From contig CALWOF010000003.1 in the NCBI GenBank assembly GCA_944382995.1, positions 1 to 52,833 on the forward strand: 52,833 nucleotides of DNA. The letters run 5' to 3'. Positions 34,013 to 45,636 of this stretch are shown piece by piece. The number at the start of each line of letters is the position of its first letter. Position 1 is the first letter of the stretch. The DNA comes from an uncultured Oscillospiraceae bacterium (GTDB lineage Bacteria; Bacillota; Clostridia; Oscillospirales; Oscillospiraceae). The notes under the pieces were generated by a model. The model was given only the letters and a program-made list of their open reading frames with translations, made no database searches and was not told where the DNA came from. The position numbers and the translations under genes are program-made.

Positions 34013-35383
34013 ATGAACTTTGAAGCATATCTGGACTCCCTGCGGGGCAGGTCCGTGGCCGTCATCGGCATCGGCGTGTCCAACCGGCCCCTGATCCGCC
34101 TGCTGCTGGACCGGGGGATCGCCGTCACCGGCCGGGACAAAAAGACGGACCTGGGAGACCTGGGGGCGGAGCTGGCCGCCCACGGCTGCCGGCTGAAGCT
34201 GGGGGAGGACTATCTGGCGGACCTGACGGAGGACGTGATCTTCCGCACCCCCGGCCTCCGGCCCGACGTGCCGGAGATCGCCGCCGCCGTGGAGCGGGGC
34301 AGCGTCCTCACCAGCGAGATGGAGGTCTTTTTTGACGTCTGCCCCTGCTCCCTGATCGCCGTCACCGGCTCCGACGGCAAGACCACCACCACCACCATCA
34401 TCGCCAAGCTCCTGGAGGCCGCCGGGAAGACCGTCCACCTGGGGGGCAATATCGGCCGGCCCCTGCTGTGCGACGCGCCGGACATCGCCCCCGATGGTCT
34501 CGCGGTGCTGGAGCTGAGCTCCTTCCAGCTGATGACCATGGCGAAGAGCCCCCATATCGCCGTGATGACGAACCTGTCCCCCAACCACCTGGATGTCCAC
34601 AAGAGCTACGAGGAGTACATCGCCGCCAAGGAGAACATCTTTACACACCAGACGGTGCAGGATATTGCCGTGTTCAACGCCGACAATGAAGAGACCGTCC
34701 GCTGCGCGGCGAAGGCCCCGGGCCGGGTCCGGTGGTTCTCCCGGAAGCGGGAGGTGGCGGACGGCGTGTTCCTCCGGGGCACATCCGTCGTCTGCCGGGA
34801 CGCGGCGGGGGAACGGACGGTGATGGACGTCGCCGACATCAGGCTCCCCGGCGTCCACAACATCGAGAACTACATGGCTGCCGTCGCCGCCGTGGACGGG
34901 ATGGTGACCGACGAGACCATCCGGGACTTCGCCCGCCGATTCGGCGGCGTGGAGCACCGGATCGAGCTGGTCCGGGAGCTGGACGGCGTGAAGTGGTACA
35001 ACGACTCCATCGCCTCCAGCCCCAGCCGGACCATCGCGGGGCTGCGGTCCTTCCCCCAGAAGGTCATCCTCATCGCCGGGGGCAAGGACAAGGGCATCTC
35101 CTACGACGCCCTGGGCCCGGAGATCAACGAGCACGTGAAGGCGCTGATCCTCTGCGGCGCCACCGCCGGGGTCATCCGGGCGGCCGCAGAGAAGGCAGCC
35201 AACTACGCCGGGCTCCCCATCACGGAGGTGGACAGCTACCCCGCCGCTGTGGAGCTGGCCCGGGAGACGGCGGGACCGGGGGACGTGGTGATCCTCTCTC
35301 CGGCCAGCACCTCCTTCGACCGCTTCGCCAACTTCATGGAGCGGGGCCAAGTCTTTAAGGCCCTGGTGAACGCATTGAAATAA
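34013..35383 (+). CDS. murD: UDP-N-acetylmuramoyl-L-alanine:D-glutamate ligase
   Basis: 456 residues. It adds D-Glu to UDP-MurNAc-L-Ala in peptidoglycan precursor synthesis. The N-terminal substrate domain starts VAVIGIGVSNRPLIRLL; the ATP loop is TGSDGKTTTT (about 118-127); middle motifs NLSPNHLDVHKSYEEYI and ENYMAA follow, and the C-terminal domain carries WYNDSIASSP and ILSPASTSFDRFANF. It has its own promoter and stands apart from any mur cluster, unlike the usual dcw arrangement. Confidence 0.96.
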   Translation: MNFEAYLDSLRGRSVAVIGIGVSNRPLIRLLLDRGIAVTGRDKKTDLGDLGAELAAHGCRLKLGEDYLADLTEDVIFRTPGLRPDVPEIAAAVERGSVLTSEMEVFFDVCPCSLIAVTGSDGKTTTTTIIAKLLEAAGKTVHLGGNIGRPLLCDAPDIAPDGLAVLELSSFQLMTMAKSPHIAVMTNLSPNHLDVHKSYEEYIAAKENIFTHQTVQDIAVFNADNEETVRCAAKAPGRVRWFSRKREVADGVFLRGTSVVCRDAAGERTVMDVADIRLPGVHNIENYMAAVAAVDGMVTDETIRDFARRFGGVEHRIELVRELDGVKWYNDSIASSPSRTIAGLRSFPQKVILIAGGKDKGISYDALGPEINEHVKALILCGATAGVIRAAAEKAANYAGLPITEVDSYPAAVELARETAGPGDVVILSPASTSFDRFANFMERGQVFKALVNALK

Positions 35384-35399
35384 GGCCAGGCCGCCCCCG

Positions 35400-35407
35400 C
35401 ATACAAT
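35400..35407 (+). promoter_or_regulatory. Sigma-E-type -10 element ahead of yunB
   Basis: CATACAAT is the exact sigma-E -10 consensus, 21 bp before the yunB ATG. The -35 region (about 35377-35384, AAATAAG) is weak. yunB is a sigma-E gene in Bacillus, which fits. Confidence 0.45.
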
Positions 35408-35428
35408 GGCGGGAAGGGGGGCGGCGCG

Positions 35429-38198
<2,770 letters not shown>

Positions 38199-38203
38199 TA
38201 GGG

Positions 38204-38230
38204 AAGCGGGGGCGTCAGCCCCCGCTTTTT
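38204..38230. terminator. Terminator between ligA and XRE-2
   Basis: AAGCGGGGGC (38204-38213) pairs with 38218-38227, loop GTCA, followed by T residues to 38230. It is a good terminator for ligA and a weaker one for the converging XRE-2 gene, whose stop codon begins on the last T. Confidence 0.9.
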
Positions 38231-39309
38231 CAGTCGCTCTCCAGGCCCCAGAACAGCTGCCACTCCAGGGCGTCCTGCATCTCCTTCGCCGTCATCAGGC
38301 GCTCCGCCAGGGCCTCGTCCACGGTGTCCGGATAAGTAATGGAGAGGGCACCGCTTTCCAAATCGTAGATGGCGTATGGCTTTTCCTCCCAGCGGGTGCG
38401 GACCGCCAGCTCCGACTGCCCGTCTCCGTCCCAGTCCACGTTGGCAAATCCCCGGCTGTCCTTCACAGTCAGCAGACATTCCTCCTGCCAGTTGTCCCAT
38501 CCGTTTCCCAGCCAGAAGTTCCAGGTATACAAGGAGGCATTGCCTGTGGGGTCCGGATAGGCGTCCACATACTCATAGCTGATATCCAGGTAGCCGAACA
38601 GGGTGTCCAGCGTCTCCGGGTTGTAGTCCATGCCCATGCTGCTGCCGACGATATCCATTTCTGTAAAATAGGGATACCCTGTATTTTCACACACCGTGGC
38701 GGTCCCCTGATAGGTCAGGCGGTTCCAGCGGTACTCCAGGTGGTATCCGACGGGATACGTCTCCGGGGTCCCAACTTCCTGCTCCGTCTGAATGGAATCG
38801 AAGTCGATGTCCCCGCCGCAGCGGAGCCGCAGCAGATGGCCTGTGTTGGGGACGTCGATGTAAATATAATTCACACCGTCCACGGTCTCCTTCAGAACGA
38901 TGGAAGAGTACCAGTAATCCTTGTACTCTATCATCAGCGCCCACGCCACCACGGCGGCGGTCACCGCCAGCAGCACCAGCACTGCCGCCAGCCGCTGCCA
39001 GGAGCGCCGCCGCTCCTTCCGCACACTGTCCCGGGAGATGTCCAGCAGCCCACGCACCGCCTCCTGCTCCTTCACAGGCGTCTCCTCCTCTCGCCTTTCC
39101 TGCCGGCGGCAGGCCATCAGCTCCTCCACGCTCAGGCCCAGGGCCTCCGCCAGGGGCTCCAGCAGCGTCACGTCCGGGTAGCTTAGACCCCGCTCCCATT
39201 TGCTCACCGCTTTATCTGTCACATGAAGGGACTCCGCCAGCTGCAGCTGGGTCAGGCCCAGCCCCCGGCGGCGCTCCGCGATAAATTGCCCGAAGGCGTG
39301 CATGTTCAT
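38230..39309 (-). CDS. Membrane-anchored XRE-family transcription regulator (paralogue 2)
   Basis: 359 residues, read down from the ATG at 39309 (GAGGTGAGGG upstream); the frame stays open to 39570 but that part holds the promoter. Same plan as the gene at 31695: HTH (about 7-65; KAVSKWERGLSYPDVTLLEP, identical to paralogue 1), linker, transmembrane helix (about 109-127) and extracytoplasmic domain with WNRLTYQGTA and DWDGDGQSELAVRTRW. N-terminal identity is very high and C-terminal identity lower, indicating duplication and divergence of the sensing part. Function unknown. Confidence 0.85.
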   Translation of the reverse strand: MNMHAFGQFIAERRRGLGLTQLQLAESLHVTDKAVSKWERGLSYPDVTLLEPLAEALGLSVEELMACRRQERREEETPVKEQEAVRGLLDISRDSVRKERRRSWQRLAAVLVLLAVTAAVVAWALMIEYKDYWYSSIVLKETVDGVNYIYIDVPNTGHLLRLRCGGDIDFDSIQTEQEVGTPETYPVGYHLEYRWNRLTYQGTATVCENTGYPYFTEMDIVGSSMGMDYNPETLDTLFGYLDISYEYVDAYPDPTGNASLYTWNFWLGNGWDNWQEECLLTVKDSRGFANVDWDGDGQSELAVRTRWEEKPYAIYDLESGALSITYPDTVDEALAERLMTAKEMQDALEWQLFWGLESD

Positions 39310-39327
39310 GGCCCTCACCTCGCGTCC

Positions 39328-39356
39328 AGTGTACCCCAGCCGGGGGAAAAAGGCAA
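39328..39356 (-). promoter_or_regulatory. Promoter of XRE regulator 2
   Basis: Minus strand: TTGCCT (39356-39351), a 17-bp spacer and TACACT (39333-39328), 18 bp before the ATG, matching the paralogue's promoter in layout. Confidence 0.65.
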
Positions 39357-39682
39357 TCAACCAACAGTCGAGGGGCCATTCCTCCGCAGGATCTGCCCGC
39401 CTGTGTCTTGATTTTGGGCTGATCGTGCAAAAAAGTAATAACAATTTGTGCAATATAACAATCAAGGGCCGTGAGCTCCCGGAAATTTTATGAGGATCGG
39501 CCATAAACTTCTGGGAAAAATTTTCCCCCGGGCAGGATTCTGGAGGATCCTCTGGTAAGTGTAGCGGCAAGGGCGGCGGTCAGAGGCAGTGGAAAAGCAA
39601 GCGGACCTGCAGGTGCCGCCGGGACGGCCTGCCCGGCGGAAGCGAGAAGACAGTGTTCACAAAAAGTTTTATGCGGAATATG
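39357..39682. other. Non-coding stretch between XRE-2 and dxs promoter
   Basis: No credible gene. It holds AT-rich boxes near 39424-39460: GTGCAA occurs twice, and TTTGTGCAAT at 39445-39454 is shared with the XRE-1 upstream region. A 15-bp palindrome GGGAAAAATTTTCCC at 39513-39527 recurs exactly at 48197-48211. The rest is GC-rich and unremarkable. Confidence 0.5.
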
Positions 39683-39711
39683 TTGTATATTTATGAAAGA
39701 TGTGCTATACT
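39683..39711 (+). promoter_or_regulatory. Promoter of the dxs operon
   Basis: TTGTAT (39683-39688), a 17-bp spacer and TATACT (39706-39711). Confidence 0.75.
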
Positions 39712-39717
39712 GTTCCA

Positions 39718-39900
39718 CAGTGGGCTTCCGGGGACGGCTGCGTTCTTCTCCGGCCCATCCACAGCCCGCGCTCTGCGCGGGACGGTATACGATGCGGTCA
39801 TGCCCTTTGGGGCGCCTGTCCTGTCCGCTCCGGCCTGTGAGGCCCCAGAGAGCGGCGGACCATCGGGACGCTTCACTGCGGAAGAGGAGGCGCAAGTCCG
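39718..39900 (+). other. Long 5' leader of dxs (about 180 nt)
   Basis: Between the predicted start and the TTG of dxs. It contains the short hairpin CCCGCGC/GCGCGGG (39765-39781) and other GC pairings. No known riboswitch motif, including the TPP-box, was recognised. Confidence 0.4.
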
Positions 39901-41751
39901 TTGATCTTAGAGAACATACACAGCCCTGCGGATGTGAAGGCCCTGGACAAGTCCCAGCTGGAGCCTCTCTGCCGGGAACTGCGGACCTTTTTGGTGAACA
40001 GTGTCTCCCGGACCGGGGGACACCTTGCCTCCAACCTGGGAGCGGTGGAGCTGACTGTGGCCATCCACCGGGTGTTCGACACCTCCCGGGACCGGCTGGT
40101 GTTCGACGTGGGGCACCAGTGCTATGTCCACAAGGCCCTCACAGGGAGGCGGGAGCTTTTTTCAACCCTCCGACAGCTGGACGGTCTGTCCGGCTTTCCC
40201 AAGCCCTATGAGAGCGTCCACGACGCTTTCATCGCGGGCCATGCCTCCAACTCTGTCTCGGTAGCTCTTGGGATGGCAAGGGCAAGAACTTTACAGCACG
40301 AAGACTACTCCGTCCTGGCACTGATCGGGGACGGGGCCCTCACCGGAGGCCTTGCCTACGAGGGGCTCAACAACGCCGGCGCCTCTGGAGAGCCCCTGAT
40401 CGTCCTTCTCAACGACAACGGCATGTCCATCAACCCCAATGTGGGGGCGGTGGACAGCCACCTGAGCCAGATCCGGTCCAAGCCCGCCTATTATCATTTC
40501 AAGAAGTGGTACCGGGGCCTCTTTGGCCCACACCCCACGGAGAACCGGCTCTACCGGTTCAACCACAAGGTCAAGACCTCCCTGAAAAAGGCCCTGTGGC
40601 CCGGCAGCACGCTGTTCGAGGACATGGGCTTCACCTACCTGGGCCCCATCGACGGCCACGACCTGGACCGGCTGGTCCACGTGCTCTCCTGGGCCAGGGA
40701 GCTCCGCTGCCCGGTGGTGGTCCATGTGAAGACTGTCAAGGGCAAGGGCTACTCCTTTGCGGAGCAGAACCCGGACAAGTTCCACGGCGTGGGGCCCTTT
40801 GACCCTGAGACGGGCATTTTGAAAAAGAGCGGGGGAGACGACTTCTCCGCCGTGTTCGGAAAGACGCTTTGCACCTGCGCCGCAGAGGACGGACGGGTGT
40901 GCGCCATCACCGCCGCCATGGCGGACGGCACGGGCCTTGCCTCCTTTGCCAAGGAGTTCCCGGACCGGTTCTTCGATGTGGCCATCGCCGAGGGACACGG
41001 CGCGGCCATGGCCGCGGGCCTCGCCCGGCAGGGGATGATCCCGGTGTTCGCCGTGTACTCCTCCTTCCTCCAGCGGGGCTACGATCAGCTAATCCACGAC
41101 ATCGCCCTCCAGGACCTCCATGTGGTGCTGGGGGTGGACCGTGCGGGTCTGGTGGGCGCCGACGGCGAGACCCACCACGGCTGCTTTGATGCGCTGTTCC
41201 TCTCGGAGATCCCGGGGTTCACGGTGCTCTGTCCCGCCAGCTTTGCGGAACTGCGGCGGATGCTCCGTCAGGCCCTGTTCGAGGTCGGCGGGCCTGTGGC
41301 GGTCCGGTATCCCCGGGGCGGGGAGGGGGACTATCGGGACGACCAATCCGACGGCCCCCTGGCGGAGCTGCGGCCCGGCACCGACGTGACTGTCCTCACC
41401 TACGGGACTCTGGTGAATCAGGCGCTGGCGGCTGCGGACCTGCTGGCGCGGCAGGGCGTCTCCGCCCGGGTGCTCAAGCTCAACCAAATCGCTCCCCTGG
41501 ACTTTGACCTGCTGGCATCAGCCCTTGCGGGGACGGACATTCTGGCGGTGGCAGAGGATGCCTTTGGAGCCGGATGCGTGGGCCAGCGGGTGGCCGCCAT
41601 TCTGGCGGAGCACGGGGCCGCCCCGAAAAAGCTGATCCTGAAGAACCTGGGTAAGACCTTTCTGCCGGAGGGCACGGTGGAGCAGCTGCAGCACCGTGCC
41701 GGCATTGACGGGGAGGGCATCGCCCGTGCAGTACTGGAGGCGAGAAAATGA
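39901..41751 (+). CDS. dxs: 1-deoxy-D-xylulose-5-phosphate synthase
   Basis: 616 residues. Condenses pyruvate and glyceraldehyde 3-phosphate using thiamine diphosphate, the first step of the MEP pathway. It starts at a TTG (39901), 10 bp after AGGAGG; ILENIHSPADVKAL matches Dxs N-termini. Motifs: SRTGGHLASNLG, FDVGHQCYVHK, the ThDP motif GDGALTGG...NNAG with LNDNGMSI, and the transketolase pyrimidine-binding HGAAMAAGLA. It overlaps tlyA by 4 bp (ATGA). Confidence 0.96.
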   Translation: MILENIHSPADVKALDKSQLEPLCRELRTFLVNSVSRTGGHLASNLGAVELTVAIHRVFDTSRDRLVFDVGHQCYVHKALTGRRELFSTLRQLDGLSGFPKPYESVHDAFIAGHASNSVSVALGMARARTLQHEDYSVLALIGDGALTGGLAYEGLNNAGASGEPLIVLLNDNGMSINPNVGAVDSHLSQIRSKPAYYHFKKWYRGLFGPHPTENRLYRFNHKVKTSLKKALWPGSTLFEDMGFTYLGPIDGHDLDRLVHVLSWARELRCPVVVHVKTVKGKGYSFAEQNPDKFHGVGPFDPETGILKKSGGDDFSAVFGKTLCTCAAEDGRVCAITAAMADGTGLASFAKEFPDRFFDVAIAEGHGAAMAAGLARQGMIPVFAVYSSFLQRGYDQLIHDIALQDLHVVLGVDRAGLVGADGETHHGCFDALFLSEIPGFTVLCPASFAELRRMLRQALFEVGGPVAVRYPRGGEGDYRDDQSDGPLAELRPGTDVTVLTYGTLVNQALAAADLLARQGVSARVLKLNQIAPLDFDLLASALAGTDILAVAEDAFGAGCVGQRVAAILAEHGAAPKKLILKNLGKTFLPEGTVEQLQHRAGIDGEGIARAVLEARK

Positions 41752-42569
41752 GCGGAAAAAAGCGGCTGGACGTGCTGCTGGTGGAGCGGGGGCTCCAGGA
41801 GAGCCGGCAGAAGGCCCAGGCCATCATCATGAGCGGCGATGTGTTCGTGGCCGGCCGTCGGGTGGACAAGCCCGGCACCGCCGTGCCGGAGGACGCGGAG
41901 ATCGCCGTCCGGGGCGCGCTGCCCTATGTGAGCCGGGGCGGGCTGAAGCTGGAGAAGGCCATGGCGTCTTTCCCCATCGACCTGCACGGCGCCGTGTGCG
42001 CCGACATCGGGGCGTCCACCGGCGGCTTTACCGACTGCATGCTGCAAAACGGCGCGGAGAAGGTCTACGCCGTGGACGTGGGCTACGGCCAGCTGGCCTG
42101 GAAGCTCCGCTCAGATCCGAGGGTGGTGTGCCTGGAGCGGACCAACGCCCGGTACCTGACCCATGAGCAGGTGCCCGACGAATTGGACTTCGCCTCTGTG
42201 GACGTGAGCTTCATCTCCCTGAAGCTGATCCTGCCGCCTCTGCACGGCCTCCTGAGAGACGGCGGCCGCGCCGCCTGCCTGGTGAAGCCCCAGTTCGAGG
42301 CCGGGCGGGAGAAGGTGGGCAAGAAGGGCGTGGTCCGGGACCCGGCGGTCCACCTGGAGGTGCTGGAGCACTTCCTGGATCATGCCAGAGAGGCCGGTTT
42401 TTCCGTACTGGGACTGACCTATTCTCCCATCCGTGGACCGGAGGGGAACATCGAGTACCTGGGCTGTCTGGAGAAGGGGCCCTGGCAGGATGCTGCCTTT
42501 GACCTGCGGGCTCTTGTGGAGGAGTCCCACCGAACACTGAAGGAGCACGGAGAGGGGGGAGACCCGTGA
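41748..42569 (+). CDS. tlyA: TlyA-family rRNA 2'-O-methyltransferase
   Basis: 273 residues. An N-terminal S4 RNA-binding domain (about 5-65; RLDVLLVERGLQESRQKAQ) precedes a FtsJ-like methyltransferase with DIGASTGGFTDCML (about 86-99) and ending in EKGPWQDAAF. TlyA methylates 16S and 23S rRNA and affects capreomycin sensitivity. It lies between dxs and nadK with 4-bp overlaps on both sides. Confidence 0.94.
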   Translation: MSGKKRLDVLLVERGLQESRQKAQAIIMSGDVFVAGRRVDKPGTAVPEDAEIAVRGALPYVSRGGLKLEKAMASFPIDLHGAVCADIGASTGGFTDCMLQNGAEKVYAVDVGYGQLAWKLRSDPRVVCLERTNARYLTHEQVPDELDFASVDVSFISLKLILPPLHGLLRDGGRAACLVKPQFEAGREKVGKKGVVRDPAVHLEVLEHFLDHAREAGFSVLGLTYSPIRGPEGNIEYLGCLEKGPWQDAAFDLRALVEESHRTLKEHGEGGDP

Positions 42570-43444
42570 AAAAGATCATTCTCTGTCCCAATCCCAGCCG
42601 GGACCGGGGCATGGAGGCCACCCGCCGGGCGGATGCCATCCTGCGGGAAATGGGCTTCCAGACCGTGGTGTGCCCGCCCTTCAAGGACCAGCGGGACGGG
42701 TCCTACGGCGACTATGCCGTGCGGCCCCTGACGGCGGAGCTGAAGACCGCGGACCTGATCATCACCTTCGGCGGGGACGGGACCATCCTGCACCTGGCCA
42801 AGCTGGTAGCTCTGAACAAGATCCCGGTGCTGGGCATCAACATGGGCGGCCTCGGCTTTATCGCCGAGCTGGAGGCCGGGCAGCTGGATGCCCTGCGAAA
42901 GCTGCGGGACTGGGACTTCCAGACGGAACAGCGGATGATGCTGGACGTGACCGTCCAGCGGGAGGGGCGACAGGTCTACACGAACCTTGGGCTCAACGAT
43001 GCGGTGATCCGGGAGGGGCCCATCTCCCATGTGATCCATCTGAAGATCTCCTCCGACGGCCGACACCTGGCGGACATCGCCGGGGACGGCGTCATCGTGG
43101 CCACTCCCACCGGGTCCACGGCCTACTCCCTGTCCGCCGGCGGACCGGTGGTGGAGCCGGTGGCCCAAACCATGGTGGTCTGTCCCATCTGCACCCACAA
43201 CATGCGTTTTTCCTCGTATGTCCTCTCGCCGGAGCACACGCTGACCATCGAGCTGGAGCGCAACGGCCGCAAGCCGGTGTACCTGTTCGTAGACGAGAGC
43301 CGGGGCTTCGCCTTGAAGGCCGACGACAGGATCTCTGTCCGCCGGTCCAAGCACACGGTCCGGCTGGTGCGCCTGTCAGAGCGGAGCTTCTGTGAGATCT
43401 TCGCGCAAAAAATGCTGCCAGGAGGGTTTGATGATGAAAAATGA
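42566..43444 (+). CDS. nadK: NAD kinase
   Basis: 292 residues from a GTG overlapping the tlyA stop. Phosphorylates NAD to NADP. Motifs GGDGTILHLAKL (about 69-80), GLNDAVI (usually NE in place of ND) and TPTGSTAYSLSAGGP. It overlaps argR by about 14 bp. Confidence 0.95.
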   Translation: MKKIILCPNPSRDRGMEATRRADAILREMGFQTVVCPPFKDQRDGSYGDYAVRPLTAELKTADLIITFGGDGTILHLAKLVALNKIPVLGINMGGLGFIAELEAGQLDALRKLRDWDFQTEQRMMLDVTVQREGRQVYTNLGLNDAVIREGPISHVIHLKISSDGRHLADIAGDGVIVATPTGSTAYSLSAGGPVVEPVAQTMVVCPICTHNMRFSSYVLSPEHTLTIELERNGRKPVYLFVDESRGFALKADDRISVRRSKHTVRLVRLSERSFCEIFAQKMLPGGFDDEK

Positions 43445-43883
43445 CCGGCAATCCATGATCCTGGAGATCATCTCTCAGGAGAACATTGAGACGCAGGAGC
43501 AGCTGCTGGGCCGCCTTCAGGAGCGGGGGATCACCAGCACCCAGGCCACCATCTCCCGGGACATCAAGCAGATGCATCTGATCAAGGAGCCGGTGGGCCA
43601 CGGGGTGTACAAGTACGCCGTTTCCGGAAACCGGACCAAGCTGAATTTCGCAGAGAAGCTGCGGACCATCTTCCGGGAGAGCATCACCAGTATCGAGAGC
43701 GCCCAGAACATCGTGGTGGTCAAGACCATGCCGGGTCTTGCCAGCGCCGCCTGCGCCGCACTGGACGACATGGGGATCACCTACATGGTGGGCTCCCTGG
43801 CGGGGGACGACACCGCCTTTCTGGTGATGCGGGATACAGACTCCGCAGCGGATTTCTGCCGGGAGATCAAGGAGATGCTGTGA
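43431..43883 (+). CDS. argR: Arginine repressor ArgR/AhrC
   Basis: 150 residues; the paired ATGs at 43431/43434 follow GGAGG, while the longer upstream frame lies in nadK. A winged-helix DNA-binding domain (1-70) with TSTQATISRDIKQM precedes the hexamerising arginine-binding domain with GSLAGDDTAFLV. It represses arginine synthesis or activates catabolism. In most clostridia recN follows; here it is absent and tgt comes next. Confidence 0.95.
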   Translation: MMKNDRQSMILEIISQENIETQEQLLGRLQERGITSTQATISRDIKQMHLIKEPVGHGVYKYAVSGNRTKLNFAEKLRTIFRESITSIESAQNIVVVKTMPGLASAACAALDDMGITYMVGSLAGDDTAFLVMRDTDSAADFCREIKEML

Positions 43884-43907
43884 GCGTGCGCTCCAGCTGT
43901 CCCACAG

Positions 43908-43938
43908 GACGCGGCATCATCCGGGATGCCGCCTGTCC
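43908..43938 (+). terminator. Hairpin after argR
   Basis: GCGGCATC pairs with GGATGCCGC across a short loop, with flanking GGAC/GTCC partly extending it. No T tract. It probably ends the dxs-argR unit only partly. Confidence 0.45.
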
Positions 43939-43980
43939 CTCTGCCGGGCTCCGGCAAATGCAGAATTGAGGAGATCGCAA

Positions 43981-45114
43981 ATGTTCAAAGTGCTCAAGAC
44001 CGAGGGCCGCGCACGGCGCGGTCAGTTCTCCTGTGCCCACGGCGGCGTTGTCCAGACGCCGGTGTTCATGAACGTGGGCACCCAGGGGGCTATCAAGGGC
44101 GGCGTCAGTGCCCTGGACTTAAAAGAGGTGGGCTGCCAGATCGAGCTGTCCAATACCTACCATCTGCATCTGCGCCCCGGCGACGGGATCGTCCGGCAGA
44201 TTGGCGGCCTTCATAAGTTCATGAACTGGGACGGCCCCATCCTGACGGACTCCGGCGGCTTCCAGGTGTTCTCCCTGGCCTCCCTGCGGAAGGTGCGGGA
44301 GGAGGGGGTCACCTTTGCCTCCCACATCGACGGGCGGCGGATCTTCATGGGGCCCGAGGAGTCCATGCGCATCCAGTCCAACCTGGGCAGCGACATCGCC
44401 ATGGCCTTCGACGAGTGCGTGGAGAATCCGGCCACCTACGAGTACGCCAAGGTCAGCTGTGAGCGGACCGCCCGCTGGCTGGAGCGGTGCAAGGCCGAGC
44501 ATGACCGCCTCAATGCTCTGCCGGACACGGTGAACCCGGGGCAGATGCTCTTCGGCATCAACCAGGGCGCCACCTTCGCGGACCTGCGGGTATGGCACAT
44601 GCAGGAGATCGCGAAGATCGACTGCGACGGCTACGCCATCGGGGGTCTCGCGGTGGGGGAGCCCACGGAGGTCATGTACGAGATCATCGACGCGGTGGAG
44701 CCCCATATGCCCCAGGACAAGCCCCGCTATCTCATGGGGGTAGGCACTCCCAGCAATATCATTGAGGGTGTGGCCCGTGGCGTGGATTTCTTCGACTGTG
44801 TGATGCCCTCCCGCAACGGCCGGCACGGCAAGCTCTTCACCTGGGAGGGGACGGTGAACATCCTCAACGAGAAGTACGCTGCGGATGACCGGCCCATCAG
44901 CCCCAGCTGCGGCTGTCCTCTGTGCCGGAGCTTCTCCCGGGCATACCTGAGGCATCTCTTCAAGGCGGACGAGGTGCTGGCACTGCGGCTGGCGGTGCTC
45001 CACAACCTGTGGTTCTACAACGAGCTGGCCGCCCGTATCCGGCAGGCCCTGGATGAGGGGACCTTCGCCGAATTCCGCGCCCATTACAGCGGAAATTTGG
45101 AAAAACGGGCCTGA
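43981..45114 (+). CDS. tgt: Queuine tRNA-ribosyltransferase
   Basis: 377 residues from the ATG at 43981 (GAGGAG 7 bp upstream; the in-frame TTG at 43966 lies on that site). Exchanges guanine-34 for preQ1 in tRNAs with GUN anticodons. The catalytic Asp is in TDSGGFQVFSL (about 90-100), a second in FDCVMPSRNGRHG, and the zinc site CGCPLC with a downstream His completes it. It is followed at once by the yajC promoter. tgt-yajC is a conserved pair. Confidence 0.96.
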   Translation: MFKVLKTEGRARRGQFSCAHGGVVQTPVFMNVGTQGAIKGGVSALDLKEVGCQIELSNTYHLHLRPGDGIVRQIGGLHKFMNWDGPILTDSGGFQVFSLASLRKVREEGVTFASHIDGRRIFMGPEESMRIQSNLGSDIAMAFDECVENPATYEYAKVSCERTARWLERCKAEHDRLNALPDTVNPGQMLFGINQGATFADLRVWHMQEIAKIDCDGYAIGGLAVGEPTEVMYEIIDAVEPHMPQDKPRYLMGVGTPSNIIEGVARGVDFFDCVMPSRNGRHGKLFTWEGTVNILNEKYAADDRPISPSCGCPLCRSFSRAYLRHLFKADEVLALRLAVLHNLWFYNELAARIRQALDEGTFAEFRAHYSGNLEKRA

Positions 45115-45119
45115 CCCTC

Positions 45120-45147
45120 TTGCAAAAACCGGTATATCTGGTATAAT
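45120..45147 (+). promoter_or_regulatory. Promoter of yajC
   Basis: TTGCAA (45120-45125), a 16-bp spacer and TATAAT (45142-45147). Only 5 bp after the tgt stop. Confidence 0.78.
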
Positions 45148-45187
45148 GGTCACATTCTGATTTTGTGCGAAAAGGAGTTTTGTTGTC

Positions 45188-45571
45188 ATGGAAGGTGCTT
45201 CCTCCATCATTATGCTGGTGGTCTTGGTCCTGGTGTTCTACTTCATGCTGATCCGGCCTGAGAACAAGCGGAAAAAGCAGGCGCAGGCCATGCGGGACAG
45301 CCTGAAAAAAGGCGACACCATCACCACCATCGGCGGCATCGTGGGCAAGATCGTCACGGTGAAGCCGGATACCATCGTCATCGAGACCAGCGACGACCGG
45401 GTCCGCATGGAGCTGACCAAGTGGGCTGTGTCCACCACCGGTGTCCAGTCCAATGAGACCCAGACCAAGAAAGAGGAGAAGAAGGACGAGGAGCCTGAGG
45501 AGATCTCTGAGTCTGCCGCTCCTGCCGAGGAAGCCGCTCCGGCTGCCGCGGAAGAGGAAAAGAAGGACTGA
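45188..45571 (+). CDS. yajC: Preprotein translocase subunit YajC
   Basis: 127 residues. One N-terminal transmembrane helix (about 6-22, IIMLVVLVLVFYFMLIRP), the usual RPENKRKKQAQAM region and the core KKGDTITTIGGIVGKIV, then an unusually long charged tail of Lys/Glu/Ala (about 95-127). Accessory part of the SecDF translocon. It is followed by a hairpin that covers the ribosome binding site of the next gene. Confidence 0.94.
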   Translation: MEGASSIIMLVVLVLVFYFMLIRPENKRKKQAQAMRDSLKKGDTITTIGGIVGKIVTVKPDTIVIETSDDRVRMELTKWAVSTTGVQSNETQTKKEEKKDEEPEEISESAAPAEEAAPAAAEEEKKD

Positions 45572-45587
45572 CCTCTCATAAAATCGC

Positions 45588-45629
45588 CCTCCCCCGTCAT
45601 AAGCTCAAGCAGAGCGACGACGGGGGAGG
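45588..45629 (+). promoter_or_regulatory. Hairpin covering the Shine-Dalgarno of the TIGR04086 gene
   Basis: CCTCCCCCGTC (45588-45598) pairs perfectly with GACGGGGGAGG (45619-45629). The second arm contains GGGAGG, the site for the ATG at 45637. AATTTTT follows, so it also resembles a terminator. It could limit expression of the next gene by either route. Confidence 0.6.
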
Positions 45630-45636
45630 AATTTTT

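Noticed and set aside
39718..39900. TPP riboswitch ahead of dxs
   Set aside because: The conserved TPP-box elements are not found.
39488..39904. Small frames on both strands upstream of dxs
   Set aside because: They overlap the promoter and leader and show no protein pattern.
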